A DNA stretch of 64,000 nt from Pholiota molesta (lineage: Eukaryota; Basidiomycota; Agaricomycetes; Agaricales; Strophariaceae): assembly GCA_014925825.1 (NCBI GenBank), contig JACGCK010000012.1:62001-126000 (forward strand). Reading direction: 5' to 3'. This document shows, piece by piece, positions 14,118 through 24,245 of this stretch. The notes beneath the pieces are model-generated. The model did not search any database and was not told where the DNA came from. It saw only the letters and a list, made by a program, of their open reading frames with translations. Every line of letters begins with the position of its first letter. Positions within the stretch are counted from its first letter, which is position 1. Position numbers and translations under genes: made by a program.

Positions 14118-16059
14118 CTAAAGTCCGACACCAGGTTTGTAGACACTGAACAACCAGGCAGCCGCAGCACTGAAGATAACTACGAAAGCATAAAAGACTT
14201 GCCCTTCTTTGTACATATCTCCTCCGGACAAGAAATTTCGAATTGGCAGGAAAGCCAAGCCCACAACGAAATTGGCGATCCCTGTGGGAGATGAATAGAG
14301 TGTTGAGAAGAGTAACCATATGATCACTCACAGTTAAGAGAAAGAGCCACGGAGGAAAGAGCAGATACAGCCTGAAAATACTATCAAGAGCTATCGACAA
14401 TGCTATAAAAAGTCACTTACATGTAATGGAGATACTTCCGGGATTATCACAAACGGTACGGGACCCAATCCAAAAGCGAAAGACCTACAAGCATCAAGGC
14501 AGATCAGACAAGGAAGTGAAGTTCATGAACGGAACTTACATCACGAATGTCAGGATCGATATGCTGGACACTGTCGATGCACCTGAGTTCAAACCGTATG
14601 CAAGAAATAGAAGAGAAAGCAATTGTCCAGCAGTAGAGATGAAGAGCAACTTTCGTCTCCCCAGTTTCTGAAAGAGGGATATTAACAAAGTGATACACAA
14701 AATACTTACAAGTGATAACCTACATCTATTAATAACATTGGAGGGAATGTCATGATGACATTGACGATGGTTATGCCGACAGAAATGTAAGCCCCGAGGT
14801 TAGGAAGGGATTTGGCAAGGATGTCATTGCTGTAGTAAAGAACTTTTTCGATAAAATTAAGCATTCGGCAGGTCTAGCAAGGCATGAAAAATAAAATAAC
14901 GCGAACCTGCGTTGACGCCTGGAGGAAATAGTGAGGTGATGAGTTGCCTATTTATTTAATGACGACATTTATGGAAACAAACCAGAAACTTGCTGCGCTA
15001 GCATTGCGGAACAAACAATGGCAAGGGGTTTTCTATATTCTTTCAAAACAAATAGCTGTGGTATAGTGATATTATCTTGTATGGACGTGTCGGTCAAGTC
15101 CGATTGTTCATTCGCCAAAAGAGACTCCTCGGCTTTGATAAAGATGGGGTCAAAAGATGTACGATAATGGATATCTCGGTCAACTTACAAGCCAGAGATG
15201 GTATTGAGTTTCCCCATAGCCTCCTCGCTGCTGTTTTATGTTCTTCTAAACGCCCTTTGCGCAACAAGAATGCGGGAGACTCCACAATCACCGAGCTAGA
15301 CAAGTATTGAATCACGGCAATGCAAAATGACAGGAAGAAGACATAGCGCCACATCCCAGGCGCAGCGAAGTTTAATCCAGCAACTTGAGTAATCATTATC
15401 CCAGAAACGATAGCAAGCTGGGTAAGAACGCCTGAAAACAAATCAATGTTGAAAATAGGTGTCACAAAAATAGAGCGAACTAACCAACGCTTCCGCTGAT
15501 TTTTGAAGGCGCAATTTCAGCTAGATAAATTGGGCCGACACACAAACCGAGACCCGAGCCTATGCCAATCAAGAACCTGCCGCAATGTCACAACGACGAC
15601 CAATCCTGCTAGTAGTAGCAAGACAGATGCTTACCTCCCAATTAACAAGATGTAAAGAGAGTTACTGATGCCCATAAGAGCTGTACCGATGGCCATGAAG
15701 ATGGCGCAGATACGGTTGGAACCTCGTCTACCCACGCTGTCCATTACAAGGTTGGCAACAAGGCTTCCAGCAAGACCACCGATAGTAAAAATGGCGGTGA
15801 GGAGAGAGAAGGTGACATCAGACATAGGAATGCATCCCGAGAGACGAGGAGTGGCGGCTAAGGAAGGCGGAATAGTAGTAACCTTGCATGTCAGGACGGC
15901 TTGGATTTGGTTCAACACAGAAATGTGGTAGCCATACTAAAGGAGGTGAGTATAGTTGGACGCGCGGTGAGCACAATGAGATACCTGGAAGGCAATGACG
16001 AGAGCCCAGAGACAGACGGCCCATCCGTAGGCGGTGAAAGATGTGCCATTGGCGGCCAT
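14118..16059 (-). CDS. MFS sugar transporter (SP family)
   Basis: A 12-TM proton- or facilitated hexose-type carrier. The N-terminal half shows a cytosolic start MAANGTSFTAYG, a first TM, a predicted loop with paired Cys, the loop 2-3 signature (MDSVGRRGSN), an R-x-G motif in TM4/5 (RFLIGIGSGLGLCVGPIYLAEIAP) and, before the central loop, VESPAFLLRKGR, a degenerate PESPR motif. The second half has KLGRRKLLF after TM8, a TM10-type segment (FGLGPVPFVIIPEV) and a last TM ending KPGVGL. These are signatures of the sugar porter family. The central loop is short and the C-tail almost absent, as in the fungal VPS73-like subgroup; substrate is unknown. It is divergent from the amylase gene across a 1 kb spacer. 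Confidence 0.85.
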
Positions 16060-17107
16060 GGTGGGGAGTGTTGAGACAACAACCTCACAGGGGTGTGATT
16101 CGTCGGCGAGGGGTGGCCGTAACGGCCATGCATTCGTCGGCGCTAATATTAGATGCCATCTGTTGCGTTCTGGCACCGGCACTTGCCCGCAATTGCCCCC
16201 TTCTGACAACCTGCAACATCAGCAAATGAGTTCTACCATTTGTCTACCATGCTGACTTGTCGTTAGCTCGGATGTCTTGAATTGTATTGAAACAAATCTG
16301 GACATTGATTCTTGAACACACATGCATGCGGAATTTTGCCAAGGTCCATTCTGGACCATTACGATTTTCCCACTAACGTTCCTGGTCGCCTGACTGCCTT
16401 GCATTAGGACCCCGAAAGTCACCCAAGAGGTTTGTTTTGAATCCCAAAAATTGGTAGCCGGATTAAATTTTCGATTTTGGCCAAATTTTGGCCGGACTTT
16501 CGTAGGTACCTTCAGCGGGTGCGATTTTTGGCCGGATTATCGAAACAATGCTCAAAAAAATTCCCAGGCCATTGAAAGTGCTAGTATGGCCGAATTTAAG
16601 CTATTTAAACATCGGAAAGTAAGTTCTGCGTCATTCACCGACCATCGCCAGAAGGCCAGGCTTGCATCTTGGGCGCCCAATCTATGGAAATTTTCGGTGA
16701 CGGATGGTGGTGATAGCCCCAGCCCATAGCCGGATTATCTGAACATACCTAGAATTAGTGGACAATTTATGGCCGGACTATGAGAACACACAGTTGGCCA
16801 AAATGGCCCATTTTTTGGCCGGACTGGTACAGAGTTCCGCCTGCGGCGGGCGATTTATGGCCGGACACGAAACAAACATTATAGGTGGCTTTCGGGGTCC
16901 TCTTGCATTCCGTCTCGCCTTTTACCTTTGCTTCCATCCGCACCATCATCTTCCCTATTATTTTTCTCGCTCTTCTCTGTCCAGAGTCTCTCTGAGCGAG
17001 CTAGTTCGACCGCCAGATTAATATTCTGCGCGTCGACATCCGAACCCACTCATTTAACCCCTACGTTCATTCGTTATTTATCTCTAGTCTGAAAAGCTGC
17101 GTTCATC
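16060..17107. promoter_or_regulatory. divergent intergenic region, transporter / alpha-amylase
   Basis: A 1,048 bp non-coding spacer holding the promoters of both flanking genes. The segment next to the amylase (about 16,920-17,090) is pyrimidine-rich, as expected of a core promoter on the plus strand. The middle part carries a dispersed GCCGGA-containing repeat, listed separately. Confidence 0.55.
16452..16868 (+). repeat. dispersed GCCGGA-containing short repeat, seven copies
   Basis: Seven copies of a motif close to TTTTGGCCGGA(C/T)TATCG occur in one orientation at about 16455, 16490, 16530, 16730, 16771, 16817 and 16858. Cores are GCCGGATTAA, GCCGGACTTT, GCCGGATTAT (twice), GCCGGACTAT, GCCGGACTGG and GCCGGACACG, usually preceded by a run of T or by TTTATG. 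Spacing is irregular, so it is not a plain tandem array. It could be the relic of a transposable element end or a cluster of binding sites. Confidence 0.65.
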
Positions 17108-19503
17108 ATGAAATCTGTCTTCCTTCCTTTTCTCCTCTGCGCCGGCTTCCAATCCGCCTTTGCGGCAACTGCAGACCAATGGCGAGGTCGTTCAATATAC
17201 CAGTACGCTCGCCGCTGCCTTTCCTCTTGTGTTCGCCTCTGAGAGTTGCTGGCTCCTAGAATAATTACGGATCGCTTTGCTCTTCCTAACGGAACGGATC
17301 CCACTGCATGTCAGCCTAGTGAACAGACCTGGTGCGGTGGTACTTGGAATACGTGAGTTCCACAGGTCTTGCACCTCCTTGCCGCAGCTCTATATAAATA
17401 CCTCGCAGGATTCGCGCGAATCTCGACTACATCCAAGACGCTGGATTCACAGCGAGTGCGTGCGTTTCCTTCTTGTTAAGTACGCGCGACTTACGAGATC
17501 GCCTTTATTTGCAGTTTGGATCAGTCCCGTAAATCAGAACTATCAGGGGCCTCGCTCAGCATATGGTGATGCCTATCACGGGTACTGGATCGCGGACATT
17601 TCTCAACTCAATGATCGTTTTGGCACGGCTGACGACCTCAAAGCCCTGTCGGCAGAAGTTCACCGTCGAAATATGTATGTCAATTTTTTTTTACAAGCCA
17701 CCGTCAGTGAGTCTCACCACGGGGCGATTTAAGGTACCTTATGGTTGATGTCGTCGTTAATAATGTCATGGCGACTTCTCTCACTCCGGATTTGTCCACC
17801 TACTTTTTCAAGGACGCTGTATGTCTTGGACGTGTTGGAAATGTGTTAATACTTGCTCATAATTTTTTCTGCAGTCGTTATACCATCCCTACTGTCCTAT
17901 CCAATGGGGAAATACCACCAGTGAACAAAACTGTTGGTTGGGGGACACCAATGTTCCCCTTCCTGATGTGAATACCCAGAATCCCACCGTGGTTTCTCAA
18001 TATGGCGAATGGATAGCAAAACTCGTCGAAGAGTTTTCCATTGATGGTCTGCGCATTGATGGTACGCCCTTCGATATCTGTTCATGAATTCAACCTATCT
18101 GACCCCTTCTGCTAGCGGCTAAGTATGTCCCAATTCAGGCCTAGCTCTATTATGTGTAGCCAACCGTACTCAACGCACTAACTTCATAGGCACGTGAACA
18201 TCGATTTCTGGCCCCCTTTCTGTGCAAAAGCTGGTGTCTTCTGTATCGGAGAAGTCTTCGGAGGCTCAGATATTGAGTGAGCCACCTTGCTATCTTACCT
18301 TGTTTGGACGCTAATGGATTGTCAAGTCCCATTGCTATGTATCAAGGGCCTAACGCTCTGGATTCTGTTCTTAATTTCCCATTATATTCTGCCCTTGTAT
18401 CAGCCTTCACTATCCCTGGACCTCAAAATATATCTGCTCTAACCCAGGTGTTTGAAGACTCCAAGACTAAATTCAAGGTAACTTTATCTAAATTGCATCA
18501 GTGGATCAAACCTTCATATCCGTTCATCATAGGATGTCGGCTTGCTGGGTAACTTCCTTGAGAATCAAGATTTGCCTCGGTGGCATAACCTTTCCGTCGA
18601 CCCACAATCCATGTAGTAAGTAACTTTATTGAGCTCATTTGATGTGGTCTCATTATTCTTATCCAGCAATGCCATGACTTTCACATTTATGTCTGATGGT
18701 ATTCCTATCGTGTATTATGGGCAAGAGCAATATTTCAGTGGCAATGCAGACCCAGTAAGAGATTCCAGCCAGTTTTATATTGATTGCTTATTGTTGGATA
18801 TGATTCGGCCAGCTCAACAGAGAACCTTTGTGGCCATCTCAATATGCAAAGACAGACGCATATAAGTTAATGGCCACTCTCAATCAGGTATTTGTACTCT
18901 TTTATTCATCTGCCACACCCACTAAATAAACGCCAGTTTCGCAATTTCCTCGTCAACACAACAGACTGGGTAACGCAACCAGCTCAAATTCTCACCACAA
19001 GTCCCTATGGATTAGCAATTATGAAAGGACCTGTCATCTCCATCGTGACAAACATCGGCTCTCCTGTATTTTTCTCTTACTTCCTAGAATTAACGCCTGT
19101 TCTGACATGTTTTTCAGCCCCAGAATGGTACCCACATCGCAGTTACTTCGCCATATCAGCCCTCTACGGCCATGGTCAAGTATGTATCTGCGTTAAATTA
19201 TTTCGAATGCAGTCGTTGGTTAACATATGTGTCTGCTTTAGCATCCTCACATGCGCCCAGTGGGCAGTCGGCGCCGCAGGCATGCTGGATGCACAGTATA
19301 CCCTAGGCGGTGTTCCCAACATCCTGATTCCCCTCCAGATGCTTAATGGATCAGGATTGTGTGAGAGCGAACTAGGCATCATTGCTGGCAATGGGGGCAA
19401 GGCCGTTGCCCTCAATAGTTCTAGCATAAACATTTCGCCTGTGTCCTTCATCCTCTCAGCGATTATGACCACTTTCGGATTAATTCATCTAATCATGAGT
19501 TAG
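17108..19503 (+). CDS. secreted GPI-type alpha-amylase-family enzyme (GH13)
   Basis: Acts outside the cell on alpha-1,4-glucans. The product starts with a signal peptide ([19 protein letters not shown]) and shows the fungal GH13 barrel: [27 protein letters not shown] and the catalytic regions. Region I reads [11 protein letters not shown], region II GLRIDAAKHVN (Asp nucleophile), region III GEVFGG (Glu acid/base), region [11 protein letters not shown] (third Asp), followed by [12 protein letters not shown]. The usual His of regions I and IV are replaced by Asn and Gln. The C-terminus ends in a Ser/Asn-rich stretch and a hydrophobic tail ([19 protein letters not shown]), typical of a GPI-anchor signal. 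About ten introns interrupt it and all join in frame. It may be an alpha-glucanotransferase rather than a plain amylase. Confidence 0.88.
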
Positions 19504-19800
19504 GGACTATTTAGGGCGTTTAATGAACGTTTTTTTTCTTTGGGTTATGTATTATATCAATACATATGTGTCCACCTTGTACGATCTACCCGTACATGTA
19601 TGTTAATTACATTCATCCATACCATGTACATATGTACAAGACTCCCTTGGGTATATGTTAAATTTTTTCGGGACAATGGCGATTCTTGGCCGGGGTATCC
19701 TCGCTTGTCGACGTTCTGGTGGTTGGTGTTGGATGGAAGCTGATGCAGAAAGATGCAGATCCGAGTCATGGGAAGCCATTTGATGTTCTGTCGTCAAAGC

Positions 19801-22800
19801 TCAATACCACGACATGGCATCACTAAGCTTCCAATCCGTGTTCCATACCCTGGATAGCCGTGTGATCTCAGAAAAGAAACAACTTCTAGATGGAAAAGCG
19901 ACACATACCCTGCAGCTTGTATGCCACCTGTTCCGAAGGCGTCCATCCTATCGTCGACCACTAGCCAATCAGGGACGGCCACTCCAGTTCGGAACGGGAA
20001 CAGGCGAACGGCTCTTTCGAGTCCAGATATATTGCTATACAAGATAAACAACATGAATGATTCGGAGTCTCCCCGCATCGGATGAGGATGGGAGAAAAAA
20101 ATAGCTGGAAAAAAAAAATCATCATTCAAAAGTCAACTTTGACAACAAGGATCAAGAAACACTAACCCTGATCCGGTTTGCTGAACCGTCGCCCACCAAC
20201 GTGAACAATGCTATCAATGATGCTCACAGATGTTTTATTTTTAGCCAAAATTCCCTTCACGAGAAGAGAAGAAGGCAGGCCAATGAGGACTACATTTCCA
20301 GCTGGCCACGATCCATCTTCGATTTGAGCCAAAACGACGGGTTCTGGGACGATCTCGCTGTCTATTTTATGGTATAGTTGAAGGACATGAGCCAGACGCT
20401 GAGCAACAGAGAGCTCGTGCGCAACTGAGGTTGCAGAGATGATTATAGTGATCGGACCGGGAGTTGACAAAATGGATTGAATACGACCGGGTGGTTGCGC
20501 TACTCGTTCGAGGGCGGAGGAATCTGTTACCTACGCAAAGAGTATCCAAAGACATTATATAACTGGTCAAGCATGGAAATAAACTGATTTACTGACCCTC
20601 CATTTCCCTGGTCCAACTCTGTGTACTTGAGTTTCACTCTGATATCTTTGGACAGACAAGATTTGATCGTCAATGAGAATTTCGTGTGGGGTGTTTCGAG
20701 TCGGGATGCTGAATTTATGAACATTGGATGCTTCGATGCTATATCTATACTGATTTAGCTTGCGAATATGCAACCTAGCAAGTCTGAGATAGTTTATTAG
20801 AGTCAGCTCGGTGTTTGTGCGAGCATACAGTGAATGTTCAACAAACCTTCCAGGTATTAACAATTGCTCGATTTTCCACCCGTGCAAGGAGCCACACTCG
20901 TGAGGGTTAGCGGCCGTAAGAGTGAATGATTCTGACTCTACTGCTGGCCCCCTCAAAAAGAGATCAGCAACAAAAGTCTGTACCTCTGGCCTCTTTAGTA
21001 TGTTGAAGTACCAATGGCCTTCTCCAGGGTCTTCTATGAATCTTCATTTGGCTTAGGTGAAAAATGAATACCGGATTAGAGCGACTATTCAACGTACGTC
21101 ACATTTGCAGAGGGATACCAAGTCTTCAGTGTGCCAACAACCTCACGAGAGTGCCACACGGGCACATTCTCGTCACTTCCACTAGATACAAAATGTCAGA
21201 TACCAAGATTTCAATGCTATGTATTTAAAAAGCTGGAATTTACCCATGAATTGCAAGAATTGGAGTGTCGACGAGGTTAGTCACATGCAGGTCGTTATCA
21301 TCTGGTGTAAGAGAGGACTCCAAGATAGAACGCAATATTGGATCGACGAAATGGCCGCTCCTAGTATGGTTTTATGTTCATGAAGACATTAATGGCAATA
21401 CAATGGAATGATACCTTGCTATCGTCAATGGAACATATGCTTGGGACTTCATATATGCTGCAGCTGGTATTGCTGCAGATGCTAAAGTTGGTGAAATGAA
21501 CAATAAATTTAGAGTCTGCACGAACCTGCAAGCACTCTGTCAGGGAATCTGGAGCTGATATGCCAAGCTCCTTGTCCGCCATTCGAATGTCCCATCAGGA
21601 CTACTTGAGTATCATTTGGGAACACCCATAACTCAGGGAGTTTAAACCTTCGATCATGGACAAGAGCAGACAGCGCATCCAAAGCTGTCCACGCATCAAT
21701 CGTACTTGGTCCATGCCAGTCGAGACCCTGTGTTTAGATAATTAATGGATGTTGAAATTATTTGTCACGACGGCGTTATGTTCTGACCCAAGATGTTCGC
21801 CCTGTCGGTACAATAACCCAACTGGATTTGGGGGCAGGGAGCGATTTTATCCAAAAATCTTGAGCAATGATGTCGACACCTGCACCGTCTGCGAGGAACC
21901 GGGAACCGTTAGAATCATTGTCGACAACCCACAGTTCATGAGCACTCACGCAGTGTCAAAATGGGAGGAGTCTGCTCAGCATTATCGACCGCAGGAGGGA
22001 TCGCCAAAAAAGTACTCGCAGATGACCCAGCCCAAACGAAAGTGCCCTTCAGTGCCCGGCGTTCGAGTGATGCCAGGAATCGGTTTGTAATCGGAATAGA
22101 CAAAGAGAGCTTTTCAACCAGATGACCCGATTTCAGCAAAATATCGAATTCTATTACTTCATCCACGAACGGAGCCGATTGATCGATAAAGAGGGGAACT
22201 ATTCGTGTCTGCAACGGAGCAATAACTGTTTGCTTAGCCGGGAGTTTGAGATCCATTCCCTACCCAAAGTTTTAGTGGAAGTGAAGGAACATTCGAAAAG
22301 CTGCGTTACAATTGTAGGAGTTTTCAGAATAACGCTCTCGACTGTCCACCATCCGTTCAGGCTTTGAATTCCAATGCCAAATATGCTGCCGAACGCATAA
22401 CCGTCGAGAAAATCACAGACCATGTCCTGTGATTCTTGATGAATTACCGATGTATGCGCCTCTTGTATTTGGACGCGGATGTTTAACTTCTGAACAGGAA
22501 TCTCACTGTGGCGTACAAGGGGATCCCCAAACAATCTAATCTGTGATAGAAAGCATGCATAGATGAGAGGCTTGAATGACAAGATATGTATGATTCTACC
22601 TCATAGTCTCCACTGACAAATAGGTCATATTGCGTTGGCTCTATGGATGAAGGAGGCGTAGGTAGTGGTGTCGCATGCGAAGGAGCACGCTCAATATCAT
22701 ATATATTACCAGCAAACCACTGTGGGACAAAATCAGAAGAATCGTACTTCTCAGGTCTGAGAGCAAAATATGAGCCTTGTTTGAGATCGACCAGCAGATT

Positions 22801-23335
22801 AGGGACATCATTTTGTGGAGACTTCGGTGGGTAAATGGTCAATGTTGTCCGTAGAATTGCGTGGTGCTGTAACGCAGCCCAACCTTCGGTTGAGCGAAGA
22901 CTTTTCCACCTGAATCGGCTATAAGAAAAGTTCGTCTTCGTGTGGCGGTCTACGTGAACTTACCGTATTTCAGGAAAAGAGATATCAACATTTCCTTCCG
23001 GGGTTCCGTTGGCCTTAGACCAGTTGATCATCCCACCATCTGCATATGAAGAAGGCCAGCTCTCTTGATAATCAATTTGTTGAGAGACTAGAGTTACATT
23101 AATAAAGCAAGCCAAGGCATGTATTTAGTTGATGCTTACGATTCAAAGGAAAAGCTGGGGAAAGGAAATGTTGTTCGCGAGCGTGAATTGGAAAGGGACC
23201 AAGAACCTAGTAGTAGCTCGATAAATGTCGCCCAGTTGCCAGCGCTTCCGTTGGACTTACATCCCAGATAGTATCCAATTCAACGCGCCAGAAGTTATCG
23301 TTATCCTGAGATAAATGGGCTTGGTCGATTGCCAT
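19801..23335 (-). CDS. large alpha/beta hydrolase, fungal, function unknown
   Basis: About 850-900 residues over many exons. The N-terminal two thirds (LGPFPIHAREQHF, SSYADGGMINW, EGWAALQHH) form a conserved fungal module without known function. The hydrolase domain follows: an oxyanion-type LHGAGVD, PTGRTSWGLDWHGPST, the nucleophile elbow MGHSNGGQGAWH (Ser), an acid-region segment ILAIHGSDENVPVWH and the catalytic His in EGHWYF. This layout is that of prolyl-oligopeptidase/feruloyl-esterase-like serine hydrolases. It ends NTDWKLSDAMSWY. The first in-frame ATG is at 23335, yet a hydrophobic signal-like stretch (SSSLIITLAISTAMA) lies in frame just upstream without its own ATG, so an upstream exon supplying a signal peptide is likely. 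Substrate cannot be told. Confidence 0.75.
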
Positions 23336-23665
23336 GGCTGTTGATATAGCGAGGGTAATGATAAGAGAACTTGATGCTGGGTGGTCATTACACAGCCGGG
23401 TCGCGCTATTAAGTACCTTAGATCTACGGGCTGATAACCCAGGCTTAATAAGAAATGAAATTGCCTTGAAAGCCTTATAAATCACCTTATAAATCGTCGA
23501 TTAAGTAGGTGATCATGGCAGTGATGGACGAGTATGGATGAGAGCCATAATTGGACATTTGTGTGGTCCTAATGTGGGACGGCGTGTAAACCAAACAGAG
23601 TGCGCAAACTTCGTGGTCGGCGTCGATCAGCCAATCACCAATCAGTGCCACCATCCATCTACACC
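23336..23665. promoter_or_regulatory. divergent promoter, hydrolase / TMA7
   Basis: This 330 bp spacer lies between two divergent starts. It contains an 11-bp tandem TATA-like sequence (CCTTATAAATC at 23473-23483 and 23485-23495, one base apart), which on the minus strand reads TTTATAAGG about 140 bp before the hydrolase ATG. Part of the region is open in the hydrolase frame and may belong to its first coding exon. Confidence 0.5.
23473..23495 (-). promoter_or_regulatory. tandem TATA-like box for the hydrolase gene
   Basis: Two 11-bp direct copies of CCTTATAAATC lie one base apart. In the minus direction each reads GATTTATAAGG, a good TATA box at a sensible distance from the hydrolase start. 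Confidence 0.4.
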
Positions 23666-24079
23666 ATGTCCAGCAGACAAGGCGGCAAGCTTAAGCCCCT
23701 CAAGGTCATATCGCTTCCATATTTATCGGCCATGCATGCTGAATATGCAATATAGGCTCCCAAGAAAGAAAAGAAAGAGGAAACCGAGGAGGAAATTGCC
23801 TTCAAGCAGAAGAAGAAAGACGAGGAGGCAGCCTTGAAGGCTGCACGCGACAGGGGTAGGCTGCTAACTGACTTGGAGCGTCCGTGCATGAGCTGACCGC
23901 TTGCTTTATTATCTAGCCACGAAGAGTAAGTGACCCGCGGGGTGATGCCGTCGACGGCTATTCTGACTTGTATTGTTCTAGGTGGACCGCTCGTAGGAGG
24001 CGGAATCAAGAAGTGAGTTGCTTTCGGTTATTTTGTGTGTGATGGTGTGTAACGTGTGCGCAGGTCTGGCAAGAAGTAG
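23666..24079 (+). CDS. TMA7: translation machinery-associated protein TMA7
   Basis: A tiny ribosome-associated protein of about 64 residues. Exons read MSSRQGGKLKPLK, then APKKEKKEETEEEIAFKQKK, KKDEEAALKAARDRA, and after two very small exons GPLVGGGIKKSGKK. This is the whole conserved TMA7/CCDC72 pattern: SSR-GGK-KPLK start, a charged helix with DEEEIAFKQK-like core, and the GPLxGGGIKKSGKK end. Three introns divide a coding sequence of under 200 nt, one exon being only about a dozen bases. It is missed by ORF-based searches because no exon is long. Confidence 0.93.
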
Positions 24080-24245
24080 TCAGGAAGTGCGGAGGATGGA
24101 AGCAGGCGTATATAATATGAATTTATGATCATGAATAGAATTTGCGCGTGTTTGTGTTCAATAATTGAGTGCAGACGGTGGTGTTGGTTGCATTCGTCCT
24201 CCACCACCTCACCGCTTCCACCGTCCCCCAGACTCACCAGCACCC

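Noticed and set aside
23407..23485. Hydrolase start at 23485
   Set aside because: That position is GTG, not ATG, and coincides with the TATA-like repeat; a nuclear gene would not start there.
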